Notes: generated by a model from the letters alone, not told the origin. 64,000 nucleotides of DNA from Piliocolobus tephrosceles (GCF_002776525.5 NC_045438.1:150171777-150235776); one strand, 5' to 3'; positions 23,196 to 34,610 are shown, numbered from the stretch's first letter. Translations and numbers: made by a program.

Positions 23196-23607
23196 ATGAG
23201 TGTAGTTAAGGAAGCTGAATGTGGGGCCCAATGTGAAAAAGAGCCTGGTTAGCTACTAATAAACTGAGGTGAATGGTCCGAACTAAGATTAAAGTTTACT
23301 CTTTTCTTTTCCACGAATGTTAAGATTTTCTGTGGGGTTTCTTCCTAATATTCAATGTGAGGAAAGGACAGACATTCTTGCTTTCCAATTGTCTACAGAA
23401 GCCTGCTTTACCCATCTGAAAAAGTCAACTTATATTTGCATAAACCTCAAGTCTGGTTAGCCATATTTCCAAAATCTGACTTGAAAAGTCATTAAACGTG
23501 TCCAGGGTGGGAGATGATGCCAGCTCATAAATTGTACATGTCATTCATTACTTCAGATATACATTAATGTAAAATAAACTTCATCGGTCTTGAAAAATTA
23601 TTTCCTG
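23196..23607. other. No gene seen
   Basis: Single-copy-like DNA. Confidence 0.5.
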
Positions 23608-23888
23608 GCCGGGTGCGGTGGCTCATGCCTGTAATCCCAGCACTTTGGGAAGCTGAGGCAGGCGGATAACCTGAGGGCGGGAGTTCAAGACCAGCCTGAC
23701 AAACATGGAGAAATCCTGTCTCTACTAAAAATACAAAATTAGCTGGGCATGGTGGCACATGACTCTAATCCCAGCTACTCGGGAGGCTGAGACAGGAGAA
23801 TCGCTTGAACCCGGGAGGCAGAGGTTGCAGTGAGCCGAGATCGCGCCATTGCACTCCAGCTTGGGAAACAAGAGTGAAACTCTATCTC
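23608..23888 (+). mobile_element. AluS
   Basis: Full dimer whose tail has turned into a CA repeat. Confidence 0.9.
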
Positions 23889-23901
23889 ATATACACACAC
23901 A

Positions 23902-23944
<43 letters not shown>
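23889..23944 (+). repeat. (CA)n microsatellite
   Basis: About 27 CA units with two ATAC interruptions, in the position of the Alu tail. Confidence 0.97.
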
Positions 23945-23946
<2 letters not shown>

Positions 23947-24369
23947 CATCTAGAGCTAAGTCTTTGTCCCATAGACACTGTAAAAACTTCAGAATGGTTT
24001 CCAGCGTTGGGCCCAGTGGGTCTGTCTGCTGTCTCCCTGCTGCACCTGTTTACAACTAACTTGAATTATTATAATTAAAGAGCTTTTCACAATTTCTAAA
24101 CCCAAAACAGTAAAAGCATTGTTCATTCATCACATTATAGAAATAAAGAGATTTGTTTTGAAAATAAAGATCTACCTAAACTCCAAGTCCTTAAGTCAGA
24201 AACAAAATTACAGCTTGATGGTGGCGAAATGGGAGCTCAGAAAGAATGGGAGAAATTGAATCATTAAGGCCTAAATTTTCTAACTACCTATGTTAACGAA
24301 GGCAATGTTAAATTAGAAACATTTTTCTTCCAAGTAAAGTCTCTACACAATTAAGGGGTTAGACTAGAG
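23945..24369. other. No gene seen
   Basis: Single-copy-like DNA before the MER5-like remnant. Confidence 0.5.
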
Positions 24370-24530
24370 AAATAATTCCCAACCAGAACACTTTGTCAGA
24401 TTACCTAGGAAACTCTTCCAAACACACATACCCACCCGTACTCCAGACCCACTAACTCAGAAGGTATCATGTGTATTTTGAAAATGTTCCACAAAAAGAT
24501 TCTGATACACACCTTTAGTTTGTAAATTCT
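24370..24530 (+). mobile_element. MER5-like hAT DNA transposon remnant
   Basis: ATTACCTAGGAAACTC, CTCCAGACCCACTAACTCAG and GATTCTGATACACACCTTTA follow MER5A/B, a non-autonomous hAT-Charlie element. The terminal repeats are eroded. Confidence 0.6.
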
Positions 24531-24961
24531 AAATCTCTGAAGTTCCCTCCAGCTCTAAGTGTCTATATTAATAAATGGAGCCAATGAGAAAAGAGCGCTA
24601 TAGAATTAAATCAATAAGGCTCTGTAAGCAATAATAATGTATTGATTACATAGCGGCACTGCAGTGAAAGAAGAACCACAATGGCTGCCATCTTCTGAAC
24701 AACTGTTGAGAAGGCTTTAATGTTGGATCCATACGGTATTTCACAGATTTCATGTTTAGAAAAGGGGATGGGCTTTGGCAGAGAGTTTTCACTGACACCT
24801 CTACAAGGCCTCTTTGGAAAGTTAAAGTTTCTGTCATGTCTTTGACTCTTAACCACACCCTAACAATGAAGATCACCCAGCTCACTTAATGTCTGTTGCC
24901 TAAAACTCAACACCTCTGTCTACCAAGTCTTAAGTCTGCTCAAAGTTCCACAATTTCCTTC
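24531..24961. other. No gene seen
   Basis: An 81-codon frame on - (24611-24856) has no recognised relatives and no promoter context. Confidence 0.4.
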
Positions 24962-25243
24962 TTTTTTTGTGTGTGACAGAGTGAGACTCGAGTACAGTGG
25001 TGCGATCTCAGCTCACTGCAACCTCCGCCTCCCGGGTTCAAGTGATTCTCCTGCCTCAGCCTCCCAAGTAGCTGGGATTACAGGCGTGTGCCACCATACC
25101 CAGCTAATTTTTGTATTTTTAGTAGAGGCGGGGTTTCACCATGTTGGCCAGGCTGGTCTTGAACTCCTGACCTCAGGTGATCCACCCGCCTCAGCTTCCC
25201 AAAGTGCTGGGATTACAGGCGTAAGCCACCACTCTTGGCCAAC
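24962..25243 (-). mobile_element. AluS with deletion near the tail
   Basis: Reverse Alu; the segment between GACAGAGTGAGACTCG and AGTACAGTGG replaces the usual CCAGGCTGG. Confidence 0.88.
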
Positions 25244-25440
25244 AAAATATTTTTAAATGCATAGCTGGGCAGAAAGCTAGAAAGGGCAATCCCTCAGAAA
25301 CAGAAAAGAAACTCAAAACCCACAATGTTGAGTAGGAATTGAAGACCTAGTAGAAATATGACAATAGGATACTCACTTTCCAGTGTGGCATTTATCTACC
25401 ACATGGAGCTGAAATCAAACACCTTATATAAATAATAGAA

Positions 25441-25562
25441 TGGACATGGTGGCTCACACCTGTAATCTCAGTACTTTGGGAGGATGAGACAGGAGGATCT
25501 CTTGAGGCCAGGAATTTGAAACCAGCCTGGGCAACACAGCAAGACCCCCATGTCTAAAAAAA
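25441..25562 (+). mobile_element. Alu left monomer
   Basis: Single J-type arm ending in AAAAAAAGTAAAC. Confidence 0.8.
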
Positions 25563-25580
25563 GTAAACTATAAAGAAAAC

Positions 25581-25680
25581 ATATATATGTGTGTGTGTGT
25601 GTGTTTATGTGTGTGTCTATGTATATGTGTGTGTGTGTCTATGTATATGTGTGTGTATATATATGTACATATACATATAT
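25581..25680 (+). repeat. (TG)n/(TA)n microsatellite
   Basis: ATATATATGTGTGTG grading through TATGTATATGTG units to TATATACATATA. Confidence 0.95.
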
Positions 25681-26074
25681 TTTATTTTTTTCTTACTTTG
25701 ATATATAAAGTCAGAAGGGAGGAAGGAATAAAAAAAAGAAAACTACCTTCCTCTCAAGAGGGAAGCAGTACAAAAGCTTGCCACTTGCACTGGACTACAC
25801 ATGGAAAAATAATCACTCATGAGAAATTAAACATTTAAGCCTGTTCAAGGTAGATTAAAGGATCTCAAGTGCACCTTAACTACAGAGGATTGGAAACCAG
25901 GTCCAAAACTAACAAAACACGCAGGCCCTGACAAACGAAATATGAAACTGCCTCACAGGAACACCACTCCACCCCAGAACATGTGGACCTTGTTGATGAA
26001 CTTACAGTCAAAAATGATAAGGCTTATGAGCCAATAAATCACCCTGAGAAAGACGGAATTAGCGATAAGACAGA
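25681..26074. other. No gene seen
   Basis: A-rich DNA that may be an old L1 coding remnant; not assigned. Confidence 0.35.
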
Positions 26075-26398
26075 AGTTGGGTGCAGTGGCTCACGCCTGT
26101 AATTCCAGTACTTTGGGAGGCTGAGACAAAAAGATTGCTTAGGGCCAGGAGTTCAAGACAAGCATAGGCAATATAATGAGACTTCATCTCTACAAAAAAA
26201 AAAAAAATTTTAAATCAGCCCAGCCTGGTGGCACACACCTGCAGTCCCAGCTACACTGAGAGCTAGGTGAGAGGATTGAGGTGGGAGGATTGCTTGAGAC
26301 TGGGAGGTTGAGGCTGCAATGAGCCATGATCACCTCACTATACTCCAGCCTGGGTGACAGAGGAAGAACTTATCTCAAAAAAAAAAAAAAAAAAAAAG
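26075..26398 (+). mobile_element. AluJ
   Basis: Old dimer with an internal duplication (GAGAGGATTGAGGTGGGAGG) in the right arm. Confidence 0.88.
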
Positions 26399-26402
26399 GA
26401 AG

Positions 26403-26692
26403 GCCAGGTGTGGTGGCTCACATCTGTAATCCCAGCATTTTGGGAGACCAAGGCGGGTGGATTACCTGAGGTCAGGAGTTTGAGAGCAGCCTGATCAACA
26501 TAGTGAAACTCCATCTCTATTAAAAATACATTAGCCAGGCATGGTGGTGCATGCTTGTAATCCTAGCTACTTGGAAGGCTGAGGCAGGAGATCTGCTTGA
26601 ACCGGGAGGCAGATGTTGCAGTGAGCCGAGATTGCGCCTCTGCACTCCAGCCTGGACAACAAGAGCGAAACTCCATCTCCAAAAAAAAAAAA
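26403..26692 (+). mobile_element. AluS
   Basis: Follows the AluJ tail directly. Confidence 0.9.
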
Positions 26693-26929
26693 GAAGAGAT
26701 GAAACAAAAAAGATAATTGACTCCATTGAAAGTACAAATAATAGAGCACTAAGAATGTTAATGCTAACGGCTTTAAAATGGTTGAAAAGAGAAAGGATGG
26801 AATAGAACACATAAGTCAAGAAAAGGACATTATGAAATAAAAGGAAATTCAAAAAGAACCAATAGAGATCTATTAAAAATATCATTAATGGAAAAACAAA
26901 AAACCTAAAGTAGGCCATTATAACAGATT

Positions 26930-27335
26930 GTATTGTTACTCAAAAATACTCCCTTCTTCTTCCCCTGGGGAGGAAACTAGTTCTGCATCTCGTTGATGTT
27001 GGGCTGGACCACTAACTTGTTTTGACCAACGGCCTAAATGACAATGCACCCAGTCGTAAGCAGGGGATTTAGGAAGCATTTCAAGCCTCAGTCAGCCTTA
27101 CTGCCCACCATGAGAACCTCCATCCCAGAGAGGAGCCGCGCTCTTCCTTCAGCCTGGGTCTCAGAGTGAGAAGGTACACGAGGTCAACTGAACATGACCT
27201 TGGAGCAGAGACACTGCTCTCCACCTGCAGCCACTGATGTGCAAAGTGAGCAAGAAATCAGGATCGGCTGTAAGTCACTGCGGGGGTTTGTTACACTGAA
27301 TTATCAAAGCAGAGACTGATCAGTAGAGCCAGCTG
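26930..27335 (+). mobile_element. Degenerate MaLR/LTR-like element
   Basis: TGTTGGGCTGGACCACTAAC, ACCATGAGAACCTCCATCCC and GGGTTTGTTACACTGAATTA resemble old mammalian LTR tails. The family assignment is weak. The flanks (26693-26930 and 27336-27480) are A-rich and could be L1M ORF1 remnants. Confidence 0.35.
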
Positions 27336-27501
27336 AAGATTAAAGATAAAGCTGAAGAAAGCCCAGGGCACAATACAGAGGAAGAAACATTTAATGGGAA
27401 ATATATGAAGTTAAGGAGCACAAGAACAGAATTAGAATTTCTGGTAACGCTTATAATAAATCAGAGAGTGTAAACTAGAGAAAATAGGGGGCGTATTCAT
27501 T

Positions 27502-27550
27502 TTCTGTAACCATGAAACAACTTAGGACAAGTTGTTTCATGGCTACAGAA
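27502..27550. repeat. Near-perfect 22-bp inverted repeat
   Basis: The arms 27502-27523 and 27529-27550 pair at 21 of 22 positions (single A/C mismatch) around the 5-base loop AGGAC. The left arm contains CCATGAAACAACTT and the right arm AAGTTGTTTCATGG. Confidence 0.9.
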
Positions 27551-27879
27551 TTCTAGAGCAGGACTTAGGGGCTGCTCTAGAGTCCTGGTCTCATGGCTCT
27601 CAAGTCATTTGTTCATTACAGAACAAAATGACTTGCTTCTGTAAAGCAGTGAGAGAATTTCTTTCCGGTGAGCTTTGGCTGAGTCTTATGCGATGGAATG
27701 TAGTCATGGGAGTCACACTATCCCATGTCTTCACACCCATCATCTTCACAAGTCACACCCGCACTCAAGGGGACCCTTCCTTTACAGGGCATACATACCA
27801 GCAGATAGGAATCCTGGGCCACACCTTGGCATTTTGCCTACCACAGGGAAAAAGCAGTAATAGAAAATGGACTATGTTT
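27551..27879. other. No gene seen
   Basis: A 129-codon + frame (27532-27921) ends in the Alu; its start lies in the inverted repeat and it shows no recognised motif. An old mammalian repeat is likely. Confidence 0.35.
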
Positions 27880-28170
27880 TGCTGTGCGTGGTGGCTCATG
27901 CCTGTAATCCCAGCACTTTGAGAGGCCAAGGTGGGCAAATCACAAGGTCAGGAGATCGAGACCATCCTGGCTAACACTGTGAAACTCCATCTTTACTAAA
28001 AATAATAATAATAATAATAATAGTAAAATTAGCCAGGCATGGTGGCGGGTGCCTGTAGTCGCAGCTACTGGGAGGCTGAGGCAGGAGAAAGGCGTGAACC
28101 CGAGAGGCGGAGCTTGCAGTGAGCCGAGATCGCGCCACTGCACTCCAGGCTGGGGGACAGAGCCAGACCA
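27880..28170 (+). mobile_element. AluY with (TAA)n linker
   Basis: Y-type arms; the middle A linker has become seven TAA units (28001-28021). The 3' end stops at GGGACAGAGCCAGACC without poly(A) and is followed by GGGCA repeats. Confidence 0.88.
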
Positions 28171-28935
28171 TCAGGAAAGCAGGGCAGGGCAGGGCAGGGA
28201 CTATGCCTAAGGCATATTCTAGCACTCATGCTCTTACCACTATACTAAAGGATAGCAGGCATTCAGCAGCACACCAGGGCAATACGGCATTGCCCTTAGA
28301 ATTGTACAGGCACACGAAAGTTTTACACTAGAACCACAGAAGGCTGAGTCATGTCTTCATGCCCAGTCATTACCTTTCTTCCATCCTTCCAGGCCAATCT
28401 AATAGCCTACCTCTGGGTCCAAAGTTCCACTTCTATGAAATAAATTGCAAGTGTTTCCCACCATTGTAGGTATTTTATGTGTAACTCGCACGTCTTTTTC
28501 AAGCTGTATTTTCAACTTTTAGGAACACATTAATAGATAAGTTATTTAGATTGTCCCCTTGTCACTCCTTTGCCATTAAAAGACTTTGATTGAGTAATAA
28601 CGCTGCGAATTCTGGGAAGATAATCTAAAAGCTAATTTAAAGCCCTTTTAAAATTCCTAAAAGCTGAAAAGAGAAATGCATTAGCATTCTTGTTTATTCT
28701 ACATTTTATTGGCTAATGGGCATCATCTTTATTGTTTTACAGGAACGCACACATTTGTTTTGTTTTGTTTTAATTGACCAGTGGCAGAATACAAATGGTG
28801 AACAATAAATCTTAGCTGTTTATTGCTTCTGTGATTCTCTGGAACAGAAGGAGAAGAATGTCTTATGTGCTTATCACACACAGGCAATATCTCAGATCAT
28901 TTCCCCAGCTGTGGAACAGATTGTAAACCTCATTT
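28171..28935. other. No gene seen
   Basis: Begins with four GGGCA units at 28183; the rest is single-copy-like. Confidence 0.5.
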
Positions 28936-28952
28936 AAAAATTACCTAATGTA

Positions 28953-29265
28953 GGCCAGGCACGGTGGCTCACACCTGTAATCCCAGCACATTGGGAGGCC
29001 AAGGCAGGCAGATCCTTCGAGCCCAGGAGTTCAAGACCAGCTGGGCGACATAGGGAGACCTCTTCTCTACTAAAAATTTAAAAATTAGTTGGGCATGGTT
29101 GCGCGCATCTGTAGTCCCAGCTACTTGGGAGGCTGAAGTGGGAGGATTGCTTGAACCCAGAAGACAGAGGTTGCAGTGAGCCAATATCATGCAACTGCAC
29201 TCCAGCCTGGGTGACAGAGTGAGACCCTGTCTCACAAATAAATAATTTATTAAATAAATTTTAAA
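28953..29265 (+). mobile_element. AluJ, first at a re-used target
   Basis: Preceded at 28937-28952 and followed at 29269-29284 by the same 16 bases, AAAATTACCTAATGTA. Confidence 0.9.
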
Positions 29266-29284
29266 AATAAAATTACCTAATGTA

Positions 29285-29577
29285 GGCCAGGCATGTTGGC
29301 TCATGCTTATAATCCCAGCATTAAAGGCAGGAGGATCGCTTAATCCTAGGAGTTCAAGACCATCTAGGCAACATAGGGAGACCCCTATCTCTACAAAAAA
29401 TTAAAAAATTAGCCAGGCATGGTGGCACGTGCCTGTAGTCCCAGCTACACAGCAGGCTGAGACAGGAAGATCGCTTGAGCCCAGGAATTCAAGGCTGCAG
29501 TGAACCATGATAGCACCACTTCAGTCCATCCTGACTAATATGGTGAAGCTAGATAGAGCCCCGTCTCAAAAAAATTA
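29285..29577 (+). mobile_element. AluJ, second at the same target
   Basis: Starts right after the second copy of the 16-base target; about 15 bases are missing in the left arm. Confidence 0.88.
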
Positions 29578-29594
29578 AATAAATAAGTACATAG

Positions 29595-29890
29595 GCCAGG
29601 CACGGTGACTCACGCCTATAATCCCAGCACTTTGGGAGGGGCCGAGGCGGGTGGATCACGAGGTCAGGAGCTCCAGACCAACCTGACCAATATGGTGAAA
29701 TCTCATCTCTACTAAAAATACAAAAATTAGCCAGGCATGGTGGCACACACCTGTAGTCCCAGCTACTTGGGAGGCTGAGGCAGGATAATCACTTACACCC
29801 ACAAAGCGGAGGTTGCAGTGAGCCGAGATCACGCCATTCCACTCCAGCCTGGGCAACAAGAGTGAAACTCCATCTCAAAAAAAAAAAAAA
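29595..29890 (+). mobile_element. AluS in the tail of the previous Alu
   Basis: The third target copy follows at 29897-29912, so this Alu entered the A-rich tail of its neighbour. Confidence 0.9.
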
Positions 29891-30119
29891 GTAAATAAAA
29901 TTACCTAATGTATATGTAAATTGATTTCAATGCTCCTAGCATCATTTTAAGTAAAAATAGTTATTCTGACATTTCTGTGAATACGTTTAATTCACAAAAT
30001 AGCCATCTCTGCCTTTCTCTTCTATCCTTTTGCTAATCAGATATCACTGAAAATCTATAGATGGTTTTACATAAATGACTATTATACTGAAGGGGTCTGT
30101 TTTCTCCATTGCCTCTTTG

Positions 30120-30582
30120 TGATGATTAATCTTATGTGTCAGCTTGACTATTGGATACCCAGATAGTTGGTCAAACATCATTTCTGGGTATATCTGTGAG
30201 GGCGTTTGTGGAAGAGATTATCATGTGAGGCTGGATGCGATGGCTCACGCCTGTAATCCCAGCACTTTGGGAGGCCACGGTGGGCGGATCATTTGAGGTC
30301 AGGAGTTTGAGAGCAGCCTGGCCAAAATGGTGAAACTCCATCTTTACTAAAAATACAAAAATTAGCGAGGTGTGGTGGCAGGTGTCTAATCCAGCTACTT
30401 GGGAAGCTAAGGCAGAAGAATCACTTGAACCCAGGAGGCAGAGGTTGCAGTAAGCCAAGATCATGCTACTACACTCCAGTCTAGATGACAGCAAGACTGT
30501 TTCAAAAAAAAAAAAAAGATAGAGAGAGAGAGATTAATGATTAACATCTGAAGTTTGAGTAAATCTAAGTAAAGAAGATCTG
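30120..30582 (+). mobile_element. Old interspersed repeat, family not named, split by Alu
   Basis: GATGATTAATCTTATGTGTC, CCCAGATAGTTGG and TTTCTGGGTATATCTGTGAG are followed after Alu 30228-30515 by GAGTAAATCTAAGTAAAG. The same family is seen in reverse at 50610-50990, so it is a real repeat; I cannot name it safely. Confidence 0.5.
30228..30515 (+). mobile_element. AluS
   Basis: Inserted into an old unnamed repeat; the tail ends in (GA)n. Confidence 0.9.
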
Positions 30583-30583
30583 G

Positions 30584-30735
30584 GCAGTGTGCAGTGGCTC
30601 ACGGCTGCAATCCCAGCACTCTGGGAGGCTGAGGTGGGCAGATTCTTTGAAACCAGGATTCAAAGGCTAAAGCGGTCCACTCGCCTTGGCCTACTGAAGT
30701 GCTCGGATTACAGGCGTGAGCCACTGCAGCCAGGC
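30584..30735. mobile_element. Inverted pair of Alu 5' fragments
   Basis: About 78 bases of Alu 5' end on + (30584-30662) are followed after a few bases by about 66 bases of the same region on - (30668-30735). Confidence 0.8.
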
Positions 30736-30760
30736 TGCCATGACTTTTCTAATTATTCTG

Positions 30761-30894
30761 TTTTTTTTTTTTTTTTAGTAGAGACGGGGTTTCACCAGGT
30801 TAGCCAGGATGGTCTCGATCTCCTGACCTCGTGATCCGCCCGTCTCGGCCTCCCAAAGTGCGGGGATTACAGGCTTGAGCCACCGCGCCCGGCC
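30761..30894 (-). mobile_element. Left-monomer-only AluY with its own target duplication
   Basis: Sixteen T followed by exactly the 118-base left Alu arm, from CTCTACT back to GGCCGGGC. TCTAATTATTCT and TCTAATCATTCT flank it (30748-30759, 30896-30907), so the half-length unit itself was inserted. Confidence 0.88.
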
Positions 30895-30907
30895 CTCTAA
30901 TCATTCT

Positions 30908-32082
30908 TAAATAATGAAGACACTTCAAGTCACCCAAGTCTGGAGAATCAATCCCAGTTTTGTAATCGATGTGTCCAATCTAATACAGCACTCCAACTCT
31001 TCCAAACTGATGTGAAGTTAAACCTCTCTGCTTCAGCTGTGGCCTGCTGAACGAACACTAGCCACTTGTACTGGGAAAGGTAGACATAGAAAGATTCTAT
31101 TCTCCTTAGCTAGATTGCTAATTTAGGCAACAACCTCAGTTTCTGATACTAATCCCTCATTCTGGGGAAGTGGTGGGGGGAGGAAGAGGCAGAAGGAAGG
31201 TTCTTCCTTGATTAAGACAATTCAATGACCTAAGGCTGGTGATCTACAGGCTTGGTGGGCATTTAAAGCTTACCTCTCTTGAGCCCCAGGTAGGATGGTA
31301 GTGGTGGGGACGGAAAGTTGAGAAGTAGAGACGCTCCCAGCCCACCCTCATCACTGGAGATATTTCACCTGCAGATTGCTTTCTGCAGATGGTTACTTAT
31401 GGCTCTTTCTTGCTGGGGTCCAGGAGGCATGCTTACACATGATTTGAGATGACCCCAGGCCCCCTCAGTGACCTGTGTGGTCTACCTTTGGTCTCTGGAA
31501 AACCATCTCTGCACTCTGTGCTCTATCAAACTATGAGACGATGTGCTACATCTCTTTGGCTCCACCATCAGAGAGCTGGCCAGCAGGTCTCTTGTTCTTT
31601 AGATTTCTCAGGCATGCACACTGGTCCACTATGCCTTTCAATGTGTGGGGCGGGATGCACATTAAATACTCCAAAAGGTCTGCATAAAACCCCTATCTCT
31701 AGATGTGGGTTGAAGGAGCAAGGACCTTACACCCCTCTCCCATGGTGGCCAGGAGGGAGGGACTCAAACCCATCATCAACTCTCTAAAAATCATTTCTAG
31801 TCTTTATCTTCTTGGCCTCTCCTACCTGTTTCATTGGCCGGATGTGGTCAGTGAGCTAACCTGGTTGGAGGACAATGCTGACCTGTTCTCCTGTGCTTCC
31901 TTTTCCACCTGCTTTGTAATCTTACCTGACTTTGGAATGCGGCCTCTATTGTCTTAGGCCACAGCTAACACGGAAACTAAAACGGTTCCATTTTAACATC
32001 CTGTGTTTACATGAGTACTCATATTTCTATCAACTAGTTCATTTTTATTTGTTTTTAACACAATTAAATGTTAAACAAAGTT
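30908..32082. other. Longest non-repeat-like stretch of the left half; no gene recognised
   Basis: Overlapping + frames at 31449-31787 (112 codons) and 31703-31957 (84 codons) have no recognised relatives. An unassigned old LTR is possible. Confidence 0.4.
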
Positions 32083-32094
32083 AAAAAAAATGCA

Positions 32095-32389
32095 GGCCAG
32101 GTGCAGTGGCTCAAGCCTGTAATCCCAGCACTTTGGGAGGCCAAGATGGGCGGATCACGAGGTCAGAAGATCGATACCATCCTGGCTAACACGGTGAAAC
32201 CCCGTCTCTACTAAAAAATACAAAAAACTAGCCGGGCGAGGTGGCGGGCGCCTGTAGTCCCAGCTACTCAGGAGGCTGAGGCAGAAGAATGGTGTGAACC
32301 CAGGAGGCGGAGCTTGCAGTGAGCTGAGATCTGGCCACTGCACTCCAGCCTGGGTGATAGAGCAAGACCCTGTCTCAAAAAAAAAAAAA
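32095..32389 (+). mobile_element. AluYR
   Basis: ACTAGCCGGGCGAGGTGG and GAGATCTGGCCACTGCAC mark the monkey lineage. AAAAAAAATGCA flanks it. Confidence 0.92.
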
Positions 32390-32501
32390 AAAAAAAATGC
32401 ATTCTGTTGGCTCACAAACCCTAGGAAGCAGGGTTTGAACTCCCAATAGTTAAATAACCCAGAAATCAGGGCTTAAGGGCCAGCTATAAAAAGGAGTCAT
32501 G

Positions 32502-32795
32502 GGCCGGGCGCGGTGGCTCAAGCCTGTAATCCCAGCACTTTGGGAGGCCGAGACGGGTGGATCACGAGGTCAGAAGATCGAGACCACCCTGGCTAACACG
32601 GTGAAACCCCGTCTCTACTAAAAAATACAAAAAACTAGCCGGGCGAGGTGGCGGGTGCCTGTAGTCCCAGCTACTCAGGAGGCTGAGGCAGGAGAATGGC
32701 GTAAACCCGGGAGGCGGAGCTTGCAGTGAGCTGAGATCCGGCCACTGCACTCCAGCCTGGGCGACAGAGCGGCACTCCGTCTCAAAAAAAAAAAA
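32502..32795 (+). mobile_element. AluYR, near consensus
   Basis: Perfect 14-base duplication AAAAAGGAGTCATG (32488-32501, 32796-32809); has GGCGTAAACCCGGG and GAGATCCGGCC. Confidence 0.95.
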
Positions 32796-32889
32796 AAAAA
32801 GGAGTCATGACAATGGGTGTTGAGGTGGAATGGGAGCTTAGAGGATACAGGAGCAGGACTCAAAGGCAGAGTCAGAGTTCCTGACTTAC

Positions 32890-33150
32890 ACACCCTACGA
32901 CACACTAGACTGAAGTTACAGGTTTTCATTCTCCCAGCCCTGCTTCTCCTTTTCCATGACTGCACCATGTACCATAATCACCCAAACCAGGTCTCTAGGA
33001 TTTATTTTAGGTTCCTCCCCCTGTCTCTCACCTGCCACATTCAATCAGTCATCAAGTCCCATTCACACTATTTATATACCATCTGTCCCATCTAGCCCCT
33101 CCTCCCATCCCCTCTGCCACTACTTTCATTTAGGTTCTCACTAACTTTGA
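32890..33150 (+). mobile_element. LINE-2 ORF2 fragment
   Basis: TTCCTCCCCCTGTCTCTCAC, CACATTCAATCAGTCATCAA and the pyrimidine-rich stretch after it follow the L2 reverse-transcriptase 3' region in sense orientation. Confidence 0.5.
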
Positions 33151-33159
33151 CGGGTGCTT

Positions 33160-33452
33160 TTTTTTTCTTTTGAGACTGAGTCTCACTTTGTCACCCAGGC
33201 TGGTGTCCAGTGGTGCAATCTCAGCTCACTGCAACCTCCGCCTTCTGGGTTTAGGCCATTCTCCTGTCTCAGCCCCCCGAGTAGCTGGGACTACAGGTGC
33301 CCACCACCATGCCTGGCTAATTTTTGTATTTTCAGTAGAGACGGGGTTTCATCATATTGGTCAAGCTGGTCTCGAACTCCTGACCTCAGGTAATCCACTC
33401 TCCTCAGCCTCCCAAAGTGCTGGGATTACAGGCATGAGCCACTGCGCCCAGC
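33160..33452 (-). mobile_element. AluS
   Basis: Reverse Alu; the flanks GGGTGCTTTTTTT and CTGTGCTTTTTTT are probably its target duplication. Confidence 0.9.
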
Positions 33453-33767
33453 TGACCTGTGCTTTTTTTTAAAGATAGGTGAGTAGACTATGCTTATTTG
33501 CTAACGTAAAAGAGTCAATAGAGAAGAAGAGGTTGAAAATATCTGAGAGAACACAATTGATGAAGCCAAATTCCTATAAAAGGAGAGATGGAACCTTCAA
33601 CCAGGGGGAAAAAGACACTCTTAAGCAGGAAAAGAAAATCTTCACTGAGATACTAACTTTCTCACAAAGTTAGGTTATTCAATTTTTAAATGTTAGTATT
33701 TTCCTTCTTTTCTGAAATGATATTAGGTAGTAATTTTATTGATTGATTGATTCATTCATTCATTTAT

Positions 33768-34054
33768 TTTGAGACAGGGTCTCATTCTGTTGCCCAGGCA
33801 GCAGTGCAGTGGCATGATCATGGCTCATTGTAGCCTCAACCTCCTGGGCTCAAGCAATCCTCCTCCCTCAGCCTCCCAAGAAGCTGGGACTACGGGTGCA
33901 TGCCACCACACCTGGTTAATTTTTGTATCTTTTGTAGAGACAGGTTTTCACTATGTTGCCCAGCCTGGTCTGAAACTCCTGGGCTCAAGCTAACAGCCTG
34001 CCTCAGCCTCCGAAAGTGCTAGGATTATAGGCGTGAGCCATTATGCCCAGCCTA
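33768..34054 (-). mobile_element. AluJ
   Basis: Reverse J-type Alu, preceded by (GATT)n/(CATT)n. Confidence 0.88.
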
Positions 34055-34189
34055 GATATTAGTATTTTTAATATCCTTACTTGAAAAAATTTAAATACGG
34101 CAAAATTTTAGTCCTTACATTTTTTTTTTTTTTAATTTTGCTATTCCTTCAAATCTAAATAGAGTTTCCCAGTCTTAAGTATCTGTCAG

Positions 34190-34610
34190 GCTACTGACCC
34201 ATCTCTCTCCTTTCTCTATCTTTTCCCTTTCTTCTAAGGGAGAAACATATTTTTTTTATTGGCTGTTTACACTTTCCTTGCTTCCTTAACCTCATTAATC
34301 AATCCAACTACAGTCTTCCTTCTACCTGCATATGTCTACTGAAACTGCCTGTGGCTGAGCTCACACTAAGCTCCTAATTGCCAAAGCTACTGGAAATTTC
34401 TTTGTCATAACACATGACACTAATGACTATTCTTTTCGTCTTAAATGTCTATATTCCATTTAATTCCCCGACTTCACTCTCTTCTGGTCTTCCTTCTACC
34501 CTCTGGCTACTCCTTCTTACCCTCCTGTTGACTTCTCCTCTATATCCTCAGGGTTCCATTGTTGAAGGTCTCTCTGCTTCACACTCCTTCTGGGCTATCT
34601 GGGCATGGCT
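34190..34610 (+). mobile_element. LINE-2 ORF2 fragment
   Basis: CTCCTAATTGCCAAAGCTAC, ATGACACTAATGACTATTC and the following CT-rich block follow L2 ORF2 as I remember it. Degenerate and not coding. Confidence 0.5.

Noticed and set aside
23889..23944. CRISPR-like or telomere-like array
   Set aside because: Simple CA dinucleotide repeat; no spaced repeats of CRISPR type exist anywhere in the window.
31449..31957. Two overlapping frames as a small gene
   Set aside because: No recognised domain, no splice or promoter context, and different frames overlap without preference.
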